A DNA stretch of 64,000 nt from Mycolicibacterium sp. CBMA 234 (GTDB lineage: Bacteria; Actinomycetota; Actinomycetes; Mycobacteriales; Mycobacteriaceae), in NCBI RefSeq assembly GCF_009729415.1, contig NZ_MPKW01000024.1, forward strand, positions 248,001 through 312,000. Direction: 5' to 3'. Shown piece by piece: positions 1 to 9,113 of this stretch. Position numbers and translations under genes: made by a program. Position 1 is the first letter of the stretch. Every line of letters begins with the position of its first letter. Below the pieces are notes generated by a model. That model searched no databases and was not told where the DNA came from. It saw nothing but the letters and a program-made list of their open reading frames with translations.

Positions 1-234
1 CGGGCCCTGGAGTTGGCACTGGCCACGACGTCGCACACGCTGTATCACCCGACCACCACCTGCCGGATGGGCAGCGACGAGGGCAGCGTTGTCGACCCTC
101 AGCTGCGGGTCCGTGGCGTCGACGGCCTGCGGGTGGCAGACGCCTCGGTGATGCCGACCATCATCCGCGGCCACACTCATGCCCCGAGCGTGCTGATCGG
201 TGAGAAGGCCGCCGACCTGCTCGTCTCCGCGTAA
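1..234 (+). CDS. GMC-family FAD oxidoreductase, C-terminal end (partial)
   Basis: The reading frame is open from the first base, so only the C-terminal 77 residues are visible. They carry the GMC oxidoreductase C-terminal signature: a His-containing stretch (LYHPTTTCRMG), then VDPQLRVRGVDGLRVADAS and a second conserved His region (RGHTHAPS). In the family these two segments supply the catalytic His pair and part of the FAD pocket. The likely role is a choline-dehydrogenase-like flavoenzyme oxidising an alcohol; the substrate cannot be told from this piece. In M. tuberculosis a GMC gene (Rv1279) sits next to the opp operon, as here, which supports orthology. The N-terminal FAD-binding domain lies outside the window. 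Confidence 0.9.
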   Translation, partial: RALELALATTSHTLYHPTTTCRMGSDEGSVVDPQLRVRGVDGLRVADASVMPTIIRGHTHAPSVLIGEKAADLLVSA

Positions 235-236
235 CT

Positions 237-1097
237 TCAGCCGCTGACGCCGAACATCCCTACCGGGGGCGTGGGCGACCGGGTGGCCGTCTCGTCGGTG
301 ACGGGTTTGGCTCCGGCGACGAACCGGTCCAGCGACTCTCCATGCTCCATCCGGCCGATGAAGGGATCGCCCGCGAGCCGCCGGGACAGGTCCGCCAAGG
401 GCAGTTCGGCATGGGACGCGACCAGGATCAGGTTCCCGAATCGCCGTCCCCGCAGCACTGTTGGCTCGGCAAGCAGGCACACGTGCCCGAACACGGCCTG
501 CGCCGTCGCCACCTGCGCCCGCGCGAACGCCAGCTGCCCACCGTCGGCGATATTTGCGGTGTAGATGCCGCCCGGCATCAGCGCGTGCGCTGCCAGCGAG
601 ACAAACTCCAGCGAGGTCAGGTGGGCCGGGGTGCGGGCGCCGCTGAATACATCGGTCACCACCAGGTCGAATGCCGCCGCCGGGGCTTTCGCGAGCACCT
701 CCCTGGCGTCACCGCGGCGGACCCGCAGCCGCCACGTCCGGTCGACCGGCAGCTTGTCCCGGACGAGGTCGACCAGGGCGCCGTCGACCTCGACCACCTG
801 CTGGCCGGAGCGCGGCCGAGTGGTGGCGATGTACCGCGGCAGGGTCAGCGCGCCACCGCCGAGGTGCAGCACGCGGAGCGGGTCGCCATCGGGCGCCATC
901 ACGTCGACCACATGGGCCAGGCGTCGTACGTATTCGAATTCCAGGTGCGTCGGGTCGTCGAGATCGACATGCGACTGGGGAGTGCTGTTCAGCAGCAGCG
1001 TCCACGCCCTCGGCAGGTCCGGATCGGGGATCAGCTCGGCGATACCGGAGTCGACCTGCTGCGTCACGGTCTGGTCGGTCTGGCGGCTGCGTCCCAC
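237..1097 (-). CDS. Spermidine synthase-like (SAM-type fold) protein
   Basis: The product has 286 residues. A Rossmann methyltransferase-like core is visible: VLHLGGGALTLPRY (glycine-rich motif I), VVEVDGALVDLVRD (acidic motif II), RRGDAREVL and FDLVVTDVFSG. This is the pattern of the fused spermine/spermidine synthase-like proteins common in actinobacteria. Those proteins often lack proven polyamine synthase activity, so the substrate is unknown. The stop lies two bases from the stop of the convergent GMC gene. The start region faces the hydrolase at 1168, leaving a 70-base divergent intergenic space. The family assignment is firm; the function is inferred. Confidence 0.8.
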   Translation of the reverse strand: MGRSRQTDQTVTQQVDSGIAELIPDPDLPRAWTLLLNSTPQSHVDLDDPTHLEFEYVRRLAHVVDVMAPDGDPLRVLHLGGGALTLPRYIATTRPRSGQQVVEVDGALVDLVRDKLPVDRTWRLRVRRGDAREVLAKAPAAAFDLVVTDVFSGARTPAHLTSLEFVSLAAHALMPGGIYTANIADGGQLAFARAQVATAQAVFGHVCLLAEPTVLRGRRFGNLILVASHAELPLADLSRRLAGDPFIGRMEHGESLDRFVAGAKPVTDETATRSPTPPVGMFGVSG

Positions 1098-1167
1098 CTG
1101 AACAACCTAGTGCTCGCATTTTCACCGCTGGCGCTCAGCTCCGGCAAATCTAGCCTCGGCACAATGG

Positions 1168-2433
1168 GTGTCGATGACCATGAACGCCAAGCGCCGCCGC
1201 GCGCACGACCGACTCGCGGCGCTGCCCGGAGTGCGGTCGGTTCGGCGACCGGTCCGGGCGGATGACGCTGGGGAATTCGACCTGTTCTACGTGCGGACCG
1301 GGCCGGTGAGCGATCATCCGCTGGTGATCATTCCCGGCGGGCCGGGTGCGGCCTCGATCGGGCATTACCGGAATCTGCGACGCCACGCGACGGCAGCGGG
1401 TTTGGACGTCATCATGGTCGAGCACCGCGGCGTGGGGATGTCCCGGCATGACGACGCCGGCGCGGACCTGCCGCGCGAAGCGCTGACCATCGAGGCGGCA
1501 GTGGGCGATATTGCGGCGGTTCTCGATGACGCAGACGTGGGGTCGGCTGCGATCTATGGCACGTCCTACGGCACCTACCTGGCGGCCGGGATGGGCGTGC
1601 AACACCCAGACCGGATACATGCGATGGTGCTGGACTCGCCACTGCTGTGCGCCGCGGACATCGACGCGGTGCGTGCCGCCACCCGTGCTGCGTTTTGGCA
1701 CGGCACCGCGCCGTCGACCGAGGCTTTGGCGGGCCGGGTACGCAGCCTGGCGGCCGACGGAAAGCTGACACCGTGGGTGGTGCAACTGGCGGCGGGGCTG
1801 TACGGGCTGGTCGGTCCCGACGTGCTGGAGCAGCAGCTGGAATTGCTGCTCACCGGGCGGGGCCTGTTGTGGGGCGCCATCGGCCACAGCACCAAGCTGC
1901 TGTTCGAAAGCAAGACGCCGTACCGGCATGAACCCGATCTGGTCGAGCACATTGGCTATCGGGAGCTCAACTACGCACCGGAGCCCGACGGCCTGCCGAT
2001 CGACCCGGCGTTGGCCTATCGCGAATCCGCCACGGGCGACCCGCAGTTCGTCGCCGAGCCTTTTGACCTGGTGGCGGCCATGCCGGGTTTCGACTGGCCC
2101 ACCGTGGTGATCTCCGGCGGCCGGGATCTGATCACGCCACCGGCTGTCGCGCAGCGCGTGGCTGCGCTGATTCCGGATGCCGCACTGCTGGAGCTGCCCA
2201 CCGCGGGGCACAGCGTGCTCGACATGCGGGAGGCCTTGGCGCTGAACGTCGCTGCGGAGGTGTGCAGTGGCCACCACGCCGGATTGCCGGACCGGGCAAC
2301 AGAATTGGACAACGCGCCGCCGGATTTTGCGGTCCGCCTGATGGTTCGGGGCATCACGACAGCCGCGGCCGCCGAGTCGCTTGTGCCCGTCGCGGTGCCC
2401 AGGACCATCAAACAGCTCTTCAGGACCGCATGA
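1168..2433 (+). CDS. Alpha/beta hydrolase, proline iminopeptidase-like
   Basis: The 421-residue product is an alpha/beta hydrolase. An oxyanion-hole region (IIPGGPGAAS), a GxSxG nucleophile elbow (IYGTSYGTYLA, Ser near residue 134), a late Asp (VISGGRDLITP) and a His (PTAGHSVLD) supply a complete triad. The general shape resembles proline iminopeptidases and the tripeptidyl aminopeptidase group. The start is GTG at 1168, with ATG at 1174 and 1180 as alternatives. No clear Shine-Dalgarno sequence separates them. The 3' end overlaps the convergent oppA gene by 14 bases. Cytosolic, since no signal peptide is seen. The substrate is unknown; adjacency to an oligopeptide importer makes a peptidase role attractive but unproven. 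Confidence 0.8.
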   Translation: MSMTMNAKRRRAHDRLAALPGVRSVRRPVRADDAGEFDLFYVRTGPVSDHPLVIIPGGPGAASIGHYRNLRRHATAAGLDVIMVEHRGVGMSRHDDAGADLPREALTIEAAVGDIAAVLDDADVGSAAIYGTSYGTYLAAGMGVQHPDRIHAMVLDSPLLCAADIDAVRAATRAAFWHGTAPSTEALAGRVRSLAADGKLTPWVVQLAAGLYGLVGPDVLEQQLELLLTGRGLLWGAIGHSTKLLFESKTPYRHEPDLVEHIGYRELNYAPEPDGLPIDPALAYRESATGDPQFVAEPFDLVAAMPGFDWPTVVISGGRDLITPPAVAQRVAALIPDAALLELPTAGHSVLDMREALALNVAAEVCSGHHAGLPDRATELDNAPPDFAVRLMVRGITTAAAAESLVPVAVPRTIKQLFRTA

Positions 2434-4108
2434 ACCCGATCGTCATATAGTTCAGGTCGCCCAGGCCTGCTGGGCCGAAGTTGGCCAAAGTGCTTCGGAC
2501 CGCGACGTTTCCGGGGGACTGGGCGAGCGGCAGGCTGAAGGTTTCGGCCCACAACAGCTGATCCAGTTGGTTGGCCAGGACTTGCGCCTTGGCCGGCTCC
2601 AGTTCGTCGAGTGTCTGCTCGATCTTGGCATCGATCTCGGGACTTCCGATCTTGCCGAAGTTGCTTTCGCCGTCAGCGGCATAGATCTGGGTCAGACTGC
2701 CGAGCGGGAAGGCATCGCCCTGCCAGGCGAAGGCGGCGATGTCGAAGTTGCTCGGAATGATGTACCGGCTGAACAGGTCTGCACCCGAGGACGTCACCAA
2801 GTCCAGCCGAACGCCGATGTCGGCGAGCGTCTTCTGGGCGATCTGCCCGATCTGGCGGCCGCCGGGGGCGTCGTAGAAGACAATCCGGACGGTCAACGGC
2901 CGGCCGTCCTTCTCTCGGACTTTTCCGCCGGCGGGCAGTTTCCAGCCCAACGCGTCGAGTTCTCGTCGGGCCGCAGTCGGATCGAAAGGCGTTGCGCCGC
3001 TGTTGTCCTGGTAACCCTTCTGACCGGCAACATAGATGTGGTTATTCAGTGGTACTGGGTGGTCCACCAGGCCGTGCTCCATGACAGTGACCATGGTCTG
3101 CCGGTCGATGCCCATCGCGATGGCATGCCGCAGCGCCGGGTCCGCGAGGATCGAACCGGTGGCGCCGTTGAAGGTCAGATGCGACCAGGTGGGTGCTGGC
3201 GCCGTCCGGATGTCGACACCCTTGGTGCGGCGGGCCCGCACCATGTCATCGATCGAGCCCAACCCGGTGGCGTCGATGGCGTCGTTCTGCAGCGCCGGGA
3301 TGCGGGCGGAGTCGTCCAGCACCAGAAAGGTGATGCTGTCCAACCGGGGGCGAGCGCCCCACCATTTGGGGTTGCGGGTCAACGTGATTCGCTGCGCACC
3401 TCGGTCGACCTTGGAGATGACGAACGGTCCCGCCGACGGGCCAGGTGCGGTCAGTTGAGCCTTGTTGAACACGTCGGGGTCGGCCGTCGATGCCTTGGGC
3501 AGCAGCATGCCGTTGCCGGCGAACATGCCGCGCCAGTCGGCATAGTGGCTGGTGAAGGTGATGATGGCCTGGCGGTCGTCGACACCGCGGGTCACCGATG
3601 CCACCCGCTCGCTGCCGTTGGGGCTGGCGATCTGATAGGCCGGGTCTTTGCCCGTCGTCGCGTGGATCTGGGAAGCGATGTCCTGCCAGGTGATTGGCGC
3701 GCCGTCGGTCCACACGGCCTTGGGGTTGATGGTGTAGGTGACCACCTGCGGATTGGTGCTGGTGAGCTGGATGTCGGTGAAGTAGTTGTGGTTGACGGTC
3801 GTCGAACCATCGGGGCCGACGATGAAGGCCCGCGGCAGGGTGGGCCTGAGGATCGAGGCGGTGTCACCATTGTTGCCGTCGATATTCAGCGTGTTGAAGT
3901 TGTCCGGGAACGCGGTCAGCGCCAGCCGCAGGTTGCCGCCGTCCATCAGGGTCGCGGGGTCCCGCGGGTTGAGGTCGTTGGCGGCACCGAGTTTCGGGGC
4001 GCCGGCGCTGAGTCCGCGGTACTGGCTTGAACAGCCGCTCAGCATGGCGACCAGCGCGACGATGGCAACCAGGACGACCAACAGCCGGCTGCGGCGATCG
4101 GTGCTCAT
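2420..4108 (-). CDS. oppA: Oligopeptide ABC transporter substrate-binding lipoprotein
   Basis: This is a family 5 extracellular solute-binding protein of 562 residues. The N-terminus is a lipoprotein signal peptide: basic residues, a hydrophobic run, then the lipobox LSGC, so the mature protein is anchored to the outer face of the membrane by a lipidated Cys near residue 26. The rest has the usual SBP_bac_5 organisation, including the region around LTRNPKWWG and a conserved FNGATG-like strand. The start used here is ATG at 4108, which shares one base with the oppD stop (TGATG) and follows a strong GGGAGGAGAG. GTG at 4111 is an alternative. It is the last gene of an oppB-C-D-A operon matching Rv1280c-Rv1283c, and it binds peptides for import. 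Confidence 0.93.
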   Translation of the reverse strand: MSTDRRSRLLVVLVAIVALVAMLSGCSSQYRGLSAGAPKLGAANDLNPRDPATLMDGGNLRLALTAFPDNFNTLNIDGNNGDTASILRPTLPRAFIVGPDGSTTVNHNYFTDIQLTSTNPQVVTYTINPKAVWTDGAPITWQDIASQIHATTGKDPAYQIASPNGSERVASVTRGVDDRQAIITFTSHYADWRGMFAGNGMLLPKASTADPDVFNKAQLTAPGPSAGPFVISKVDRGAQRITLTRNPKWWGARPRLDSITFLVLDDSARIPALQNDAIDATGLGSIDDMVRARRTKGVDIRTAPAPTWSHLTFNGATGSILADPALRHAIAMGIDRQTMVTVMEHGLVDHPVPLNNHIYVAGQKGYQDNSGATPFDPTAARRELDALGWKLPAGGKVREKDGRPLTVRIVFYDAPGGRQIGQIAQKTLADIGVRLDLVTSSGADLFSRYIIPSNFDIAAFAWQGDAFPLGSLTQIYAADGESNFGKIGSPEIDAKIEQTLDELEPAKAQVLANQLDQLLWAETFSLPLAQSPGNVAVRSTLANFGPAGLGDLNYMTIGFMRS

Positions 4109-5943
4109 CACTCTCCTCCCGGCTGCGGTACGGCGTTCAGCAGCCGCTGGGTGTACGGATCTTGTGGATCGCTGAAAACCTGTGCGGCATCGCCCTGTTC
4201 GACGACGGCGCCCTTGTGCATCACGGCCACGGTATGGGCCAGGTGCCGGACCACCGAAAGGTCATGCGAGACAAACAGATACGACAGGCCGAAGCGCTGT
4301 TGCAGGTCCAGCAGTAGGTTGATGATGCCGGCCTGGATCGACACGTCCAGTGCCGACACGGGCTCGTCCAACGCCAGAATCTTGGGTTGCCGGGCCAGGG
4401 CTCGGGCGATGCCGATGCGCTGTTTCTGGCCGCCGGAGAATTCCGCCGGGTAGCGGGCGGCGTCCTCGTGTCGCAGCCCGACGATGCCGAGTAGTTCGGT
4501 GACGCGGTCCTCGATGCGCTTCTTGTCGAGGCCGCCCACCCGCAGCGGTTCGGCCAGCACATCGAACACCGGCAGCCTCGGGTCGAGCGCGGCCACCGGA
4601 TCCTGGAACACCACCTGCAGGTCGCCCCGCAACTCGCGGGTAGTGGCCCGGTCGAGGCCGGCGACATCATGTCCAAGGACGGTGATGGAACCCGATTGCG
4701 GCGCAGTCAGATTCAGAATCTCATGCAGTGTGGTGGTCTTGCCGGAGCCGGATTCACCGACGATGCCCAACGTGCGGCCCTGCTGCAGCTGCAGGCTGAC
4801 GCCGTCGACCGCACGCAACTCACCGACCTTGCGACGCAGCATCCCGCCGGTCAGCTTGTAGGTCTTGACCAGGTCGCTCACCGCGAGCACGACGGGACGG
4901 TCGGCATCGTCAGCTGCCGTGGCAACGGGTTCGGTTGCCACACCATAGATTTCGGCTGCGCTGCGGCCGGTGACCTGATCGGTGTGGATGCAGGCGGCGG
5001 CGTGGCCGGGGGCGACGTCGAGCAGCGCAGGTTCGGCCGCCCGGCAGTCGTCGTCGGCCAGCGGGCAACGCGGTGCGAAGGGGCAGCCCGGCGCCAGGTT
5101 GGCCATGGACGGCGGGGCGCCGGGGATCGGCACCAGCCGCGACCCCTGTGGCGCATCGAGCCGCGGCACCGACCCCAACAGGCCGACGGTGTATGGCATG
5201 ACCCGGTCGCGGTACAGGCTCGACACCGGCGCCGTCTCCACCGCGCGGCCGGCGTACATCACCATGGCGCGGTCAGCGAATTCGGCGACCACACCAAGGT
5301 CGTGCGTGATCATCAGCACCCCGGCGCCCGTGACGTCCCGTGCGGTGCGCAGCACATCCAGGATCTGCGCCTGCACCGTGACATCCAGTGCGGTGGTGGG
5401 TTCGTCGCAGATGATCAGGTCGGGGTCATTGGCAATCGCCGTGGCGATGACGACGCGCTGCCGCTCACCGCCGGACAGCTCGTGCGGGAACGCCTTGGCG
5501 CGCACCGCGGGCGCCTTGATGCTGACCAGTTCCAGTAGTTCGACCGCGCGCGCCCGAGCAGCGCGCCGGGTCACCGAACGGTCATGCACGCGAAGGGCTT
5601 CGGCGATCTGGTCGCCGACGGTGTACACGGGGGTCAGTGCCGACATCGGGTCCTGGAAGACCGTGCCGATCACGTTGCCGCGCACGGCGGACATGGCGTC
5701 GTCGTCAAGTCCGACCAGCTGTTTGCCCTGCAGCTTCACCGACCCGGTCACTTGGGCGTGCTCGGGCAGCAGCCCGACGACCGCCATGGCCGTCGCGGAT
5801 TTACCGGCTCCCGATTCGCCGACCAACGCCAGCACTTCACCGGGCGCGATGTGAAAGTTCATGCCCCGCACTGCGGAGACGTCCTCGTCAGCGGTTTGGA
5901 AGCTCACGGTCAGGTCGCGGACCTCGAGCAGGGGCGCGGTCAT
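4108..5943 (-). CDS. oppD: Oligopeptide ABC transporter, double ATP-binding protein
   Basis: The 611-residue protein contains two complete ABC ATPase domains in tandem, corresponding to OppD and OppF of other bacteria. The first half shows Walker A GESGAGKSAT (about residue 40), signature LSGGERQRV and Walker B LIICDEPTTALD. An oligopeptide-family Cys-containing linker follows (CPFAPRCPLADDDC). The second half shows GESGSGKTTT, SGGQKQRIGIARAL and LALDEPVSALD. All catalytic motifs look intact. It powers peptide uptake with OppB/OppC at the cytosolic face of the membrane. Its start codon overlaps the oppC stop by four bases (ATGA), so the genes are translationally coupled. Confidence 0.95.
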   Translation of the reverse strand: MTAPLLEVRDLTVSFQTADEDVSAVRGMNFHIAPGEVLALVGESGAGKSATAMAVVGLLPEHAQVTGSVKLQGKQLVGLDDDAMSAVRGNVIGTVFQDPMSALTPVYTVGDQIAEALRVHDRSVTRRAARARAVELLELVSIKAPAVRAKAFPHELSGGERQRVVIATAIANDPDLIICDEPTTALDVTVQAQILDVLRTARDVTGAGVLMITHDLGVVAEFADRAMVMYAGRAVETAPVSSLYRDRVMPYTVGLLGSVPRLDAPQGSRLVPIPGAPPSMANLAPGCPFAPRCPLADDDCRAAEPALLDVAPGHAAACIHTDQVTGRSAAEIYGVATEPVATAADDADRPVVLAVSDLVKTYKLTGGMLRRKVGELRAVDGVSLQLQQGRTLGIVGESGSGKTTTLHEILNLTAPQSGSITVLGHDVAGLDRATTRELRGDLQVVFQDPVAALDPRLPVFDVLAEPLRVGGLDKKRIEDRVTELLGIVGLRHEDAARYPAEFSGGQKQRIGIARALARQPKILALDEPVSALDVSIQAGIINLLLDLQQRFGLSYLFVSHDLSVVRHLAHTVAVMHKGAVVEQGDAAQVFSDPQDPYTQRLLNAVPQPGGE

Positions 5944-6854
5944 CGCGTCACCTCCCGTCGCGCACGGGGCCGACGCGGCCGTGCCGAGGGGTCGAGGGCG
6001 TCGCGCAGGCCGTCACCGATCAGGTTGGCGCACAGCACGATCAATACCAGCACCCCGGCTGGGAACAGGAACACCCATCCGAACGTAGTGACCGACGGAG
6101 TGCCATCGGCGATCAACGTGCCCAGCGAGACGTCGGGCGGCTGCACCCCGAAACCCAGGTAGCTCAAACCGGTTTCGGCCAGGATGGCCATGCCGACGTT
6201 GAGGGTGGTGTCGATGATCAGGATCGATGCCACGTTCGGCACGATGTGCCGGGCGATGATCCGGGCATGGCTGACGCCCATATACCGGGCGGCCGTGACG
6301 AATTCGCGTTCGCGCAGGCTCATGGTCAAGCCGCGCACCATGCGCGAGCTGACCATCCAGGAGAACGCCGCCAGCAGCACCACCAACCAGAACACCGTGC
6401 TCTGCTGCCGGATGCGTGGCGTCACGATCGCGATCAGGATGAAGCCGGGGATCACCAGCAGCAGATCCACCAGCCACATCAGCGTGCGGTCGCGCCAGCC
6501 GCCGAAGTAGCCGGCCACCGAGCCGACCGTCGCAGCGATCACCGTTGAGATCACCGCCACGCAGACACCGATCAACATGGACTTCTGCATGCCGCGCAAC
6601 GTCTGTGCGAGCACATCCTGGCCAAGGGCATTGGTACCGAACAGGTGCCGGCCGTCCGGTGGCTGCAGCAGCGCGCCGAAATCCATGTCGGTGTAGGAGT
6701 AGGGGAGCAGCGGCGGCAGCGCGTAGCAGCCGATAAAGAGCGACACCAGTAGCACCAGCGACACCACCGCGGGACGGTTACGTACAAAGCGGCGGGCCAC
6801 CAGCGTGCGGCGCGAGGCGAATTGTGGGCGGCGCAGCCCCAGTTGCATGCTCAT
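5940..6854 (-). CDS. oppC: Oligopeptide ABC transporter permease OppC
   Basis: The start is placed at ATG 6854 because it overlaps the oppB stop as ATGA; this gives 304 residues, the usual OppC length. The N-terminus is basic (residues 1-25), followed by the OppC-type first membrane segment (VVSLVLLVSLFIGCYAL). A short periplasmic loop and the binding-protein-dependent transport domain come next, with five further membrane segments. The permease EAA loop is visible around EREFVTAARYMGVSHARII, the contact site for the ATPase. It pairs with OppB to form the membrane channel for peptide import. Confidence 0.93.
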   Translation of the reverse strand: MSMQLGLRRPQFASRRTLVARRFVRNRPAVVSLVLLVSLFIGCYALPPLLPYSYTDMDFGALLQPPDGRHLFGTNALGQDVLAQTLRGMQKSMLIGVCVAVISTVIAATVGSVAGYFGGWRDRTLMWLVDLLLVIPGFILIAIVTPRIRQQSTVFWLVVLLAAFSWMVSSRMVRGLTMSLREREFVTAARYMGVSHARIIARHIVPNVASILIIDTTLNVGMAILAETGLSYLGFGVQPPDVSLGTLIADGTPSVTTFGWVFLFPAGVLVLIVLCANLIGDGLRDALDPSARPRRPRARREVTR

Positions 6855-7825
6855 GAGACCCGCACCCGGGGGTCGAGGGCGGCGTAGACGATGTCCGAGA
6901 GCAGGCCGCCGATCAGGATCGTCGTCCCGGAGAACAACGTGAACGCGGCGACGATGTTGGTGTCCTGATTGTTGATGCCCTGCACCATCCATTCACCCAT
7001 GCCGTGCCAGCCGAAGATCTTCTCGACGAACACCGCGCCGGTGACCAGCCCGGCCACCCCGTACGCGAACAGTGTGGCCATCGGGATCAACGCGGTGCGC
7101 AGGCCGTGCTTGAACAGCGCCTGGCGCCGGGTCAGGCCCTTGGCGCGGGCGGTGCGGATGAAGTCCTGGCCCAGCACGTCGAGCATCGCGTTGCGCTGAT
7201 AGCGGCTGTACCCGGCGATCGCGCCCAGCGCCAGTGTTGTGGTGGGCAGCACAAGATGCTGCATCCGGTCCACGAACCCCTGCCAGCCGGCCGCCGCGTA
7301 GGGCGAGGTCTCGCCGGTGTACTGGAACAGTTGGAAGCCCAATACCTCGTTGACGCCGAGGGCGCCGAGAATCAGCAGGTTGGCGATGACGAAGGTGGGG
7401 GCGCTGAGGATCAGCAGGGCCAGCACCGTGATGGTCCGGTCGGACAGGCGGTATTGCCGCACGGCGCCCCACGCGCCGACCACCACGCCGATGATGGAGC
7501 CGAGGATCGACCCGATGGCGACCAACCGCAGGCTGGTCAACACCCGTCGGCCCAATTCTTCCGAAACCGGTTGCCCGGTAATGGTTTTGCCGAAGTCGCC
7601 GTGCACCGCCCCGGATACCCAGTGTGCGTAGCGGAGGGGCATCGGTTTATCGAGGCCGAGGTCGTGTGCCTTGGCGTCGATGACGGATTGGGGCGGGCGC
7701 GGGTTGCGCTGCAGCAGGCTGTCCAGCGGGTGGAAGGTCACCGACGTCAACGCGAACGTCAGAAATGTCGCCAGCGTCAACAGGATTGCGTAGTTGAACA
7801 ATCGGCGGATCAGGAATCGCGTCAT
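6851..7825 (-). CDS. oppB: Oligopeptide ABC transporter permease OppB
   Basis: The start is ATG 7825 (MTRFLIRRLFNYAILL), giving 324 residues, close to the 325 of M. tuberculosis OppB. The frame is open further upstream, but the extra residues look non-coding. The N-terminal amphipathic and membrane segment, the inserted periplasmic domain (DLGLDKPMPLRY, GDFGKTITG) and the EAA loop (GQDFIRTARAKGLTRRQALFKHGLR) are typical of OppB/DppB. It is the first gene of the four-gene opp operon. Upstream lies a 200-base intergenic region shared divergently with the small membrane protein at 8025. No confident promoter was picked there. Confidence 0.93.
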   Translation of the reverse strand: MTRFLIRRLFNYAILLTLATFLTFALTSVTFHPLDSLLQRNPRPPQSVIDAKAHDLGLDKPMPLRYAHWVSGAVHGDFGKTITGQPVSEELGRRVLTSLRLVAIGSILGSIIGVVVGAWGAVRQYRLSDRTITVLALLILSAPTFVIANLLILGALGVNEVLGFQLFQYTGETSPYAAAGWQGFVDRMQHLVLPTTTLALGAIAGYSRYQRNAMLDVLGQDFIRTARAKGLTRRQALFKHGLRTALIPMATLFAYGVAGLVTGAVFVEKIFGWHGMGEWMVQGINNQDTNIVAAFTLFSGTTILIGGLLSDIVYAALDPRVRVS

Positions 7826-8024
7826 GGGCCGCTCGTCGGTAACCGCATGCGCACAGGTTAAGAGATGACGGCAGGCCCACGCGTGATTGAGCGCTATTGC
7901 CGGCACGTGGCGAACTACCAGTATCAATCCAGGGTTCTGTCAGATTCGCATTGTTGACTTGGTGGATATGGACTGGTCGCGCGCCCTGGTAGTGCGCCGA
8001 TTCGGACGAGATGGGAGGCAAACC

Positions 8025-8291
8025 ATGAGTGCAGTTGACGATGCGGACATGTACACCAAACGGGCAATGAGCGTGAAGGTGGCAATCGGCGTCATCGGTG
8101 GTAGCGCGCTTGTGGGCGTCGCCGCGGTATGCGCGGGCGTGCTGGCCGGCTCATCGCAGACCACGACGGCCAACACCACGCTCATCTCGGACACCACGAC
8201 GACCACTGCCATCACCGTGGCCGTGCCGGGGATCACCGGCAAGGCGCCACTGTTCGCTGGTCAGAACCCGAACTCGAACCCTCAGGGCTAA
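8025..8291 (+). CDS. Small Thr-rich single-pass membrane protein, unknown
   Basis: This 88-residue protein is not recognised. ATG 8025 is chosen because GGGAGG lies nine bases upstream (8011-8020). Residues 1-15 are polar. Residues about 17-42 form one membrane segment rich in Gly, Ala and Val (GVIGGSALVGVAAVCAGVLAG). The tail is a Thr/Ser-rich stretch (SSQTTTANTT..TTTTTA) ending in a short Pro/Asn/Gly segment. The predicted topology leaves the Thr-rich tail outside. It lies 66 bases upstream of a two-component pair and a glycosyltransferase cluster on the same strand. The tail resembles sites of O-glycosylation in mycobacterial secreted proteins, which is an inference only. Confidence 0.7.
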   Translation: MSAVDDADMYTKRAMSVKVAIGVIGGSALVGVAAVCAGVLAGSSQTTTANTTLISDTTTTTAITVAVPGITGKAPLFAGQNPNSNPQG

Positions 8292-8357
8292 GCATTCATA
8301 GCTGGCACATAGGTAAGTCACAGTAGTGAGCTACATCCGGATGCCAATAATGAACCT

Positions 8358-9113
8358 GTGACAGGTCCCAGCAGCACCGCTCGTGACAGTGAGGCGCAAC
8401 GCGTCGTCATGCATCGCGCCGACGGCAAGCCAATCAACGTGCTTGTCGTCGACGACGAACCCGTCCTGGCCGAGTTGGTATCCATGGCGTTGCGCTATGA
8501 AGGCTGGGACATCGCCACGGCCGGCGATGGCGCCACCGCAATCGCGCTCGCCAAGGAGAACCCGCCCGACGTCGTCGTGCTGGACGTCATGCTCCCCGAC
8601 ATGAGCGGGCTGGACGTGCTGCGCAAGCTGCGCGAGCAGATCCCGGGGCTGCCGCTGTTGCTGCTGACCGCGAAGGATTCGGTCGAAGACCGCATCGCCG
8701 GGCTGACAGCCGGTGGCGACGACTACGTCACCAAGCCGTTCAGCATCGAGGAAGTGGTGCTCCGACTGCGGGCCCTGCTGCGGCGCACCGGCGTCGCCAA
8801 CGAATTGGGTGGCGCACAGATCGTCGTCGGCGATCTGGTGCTCGACGAGGACAGTCATGAGGTGACGCGCGCCGGCGAGTCGATTACGTTGACCGCCACC
8901 GAATTCGAGTTGTTGCGCTACATGATGCGTAACTCCAAGCGGGTGCTGAGCAAGGCTCAGATCCTCGACCGGGTCTGGAGCTACGACTTCGGCGGGCGCT
9001 CCAATATCGTTGAGCTGTATGTGTCTTACCTGCGCAAGAAGATCGACAGCGGACGCGAGCCCATGATCCACACCCTGCGCGGCGCCGGATATGTCCTCCG
9101 CCCCGCGCGCTGA
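8358..9113 (+). CDS. OmpR/PhoP-family response regulator
   Basis: The 251-residue product has a receiver domain with the acidic pair (VVDDEP, residues 32-33), phosphoacceptor Asp76 (VVLDVMLPDMSG), a Thr switch (LLLTAKDS) and conserved Lys126 (YVTKPF). A winged-helix DNA-binding domain follows (LTATEFELLRYM, GGRSNIVELYVSYLRKKID, LRGAGYVLRP). It resembles mycobacterial PhoP and TrcR, but no symbol is assigned. The start is GTG 8358, and GTG/ATG codons further in could replace it. Its last 23 bases overlap the histidine kinase gene, so the pair is co-translated. It probably controls the downstream glycosyltransferase cluster; that is inferred from adjacency. Confidence 0.92.
   Translation: MTGPSSTARDSEAQRVVMHRADGKPINVLVVDDEPVLAELVSMALRYEGWDIATAGDGATAIALAKENPPDVVVLDVMLPDMSGLDVLRKLREQIPGLPLLLLTAKDSVEDRIAGLTAGGDDYVTKPFSIEEVVLRLRALLRRTGVANELGGAQIVVGDLVLDEDSHEVTRAGESITLTATEFELLRYMMRNSKRVLSKAQILDRVWSYDFGGRSNIVELYVSYLRKKIDSGREPMIHTLRGAGYVLRPAR

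Noticed and set aside
2381..4030. Long plus-strand frame opposite oppA
   Set aside because: It is the complement of a clearly coding substrate-binding protein and shows no family signature.
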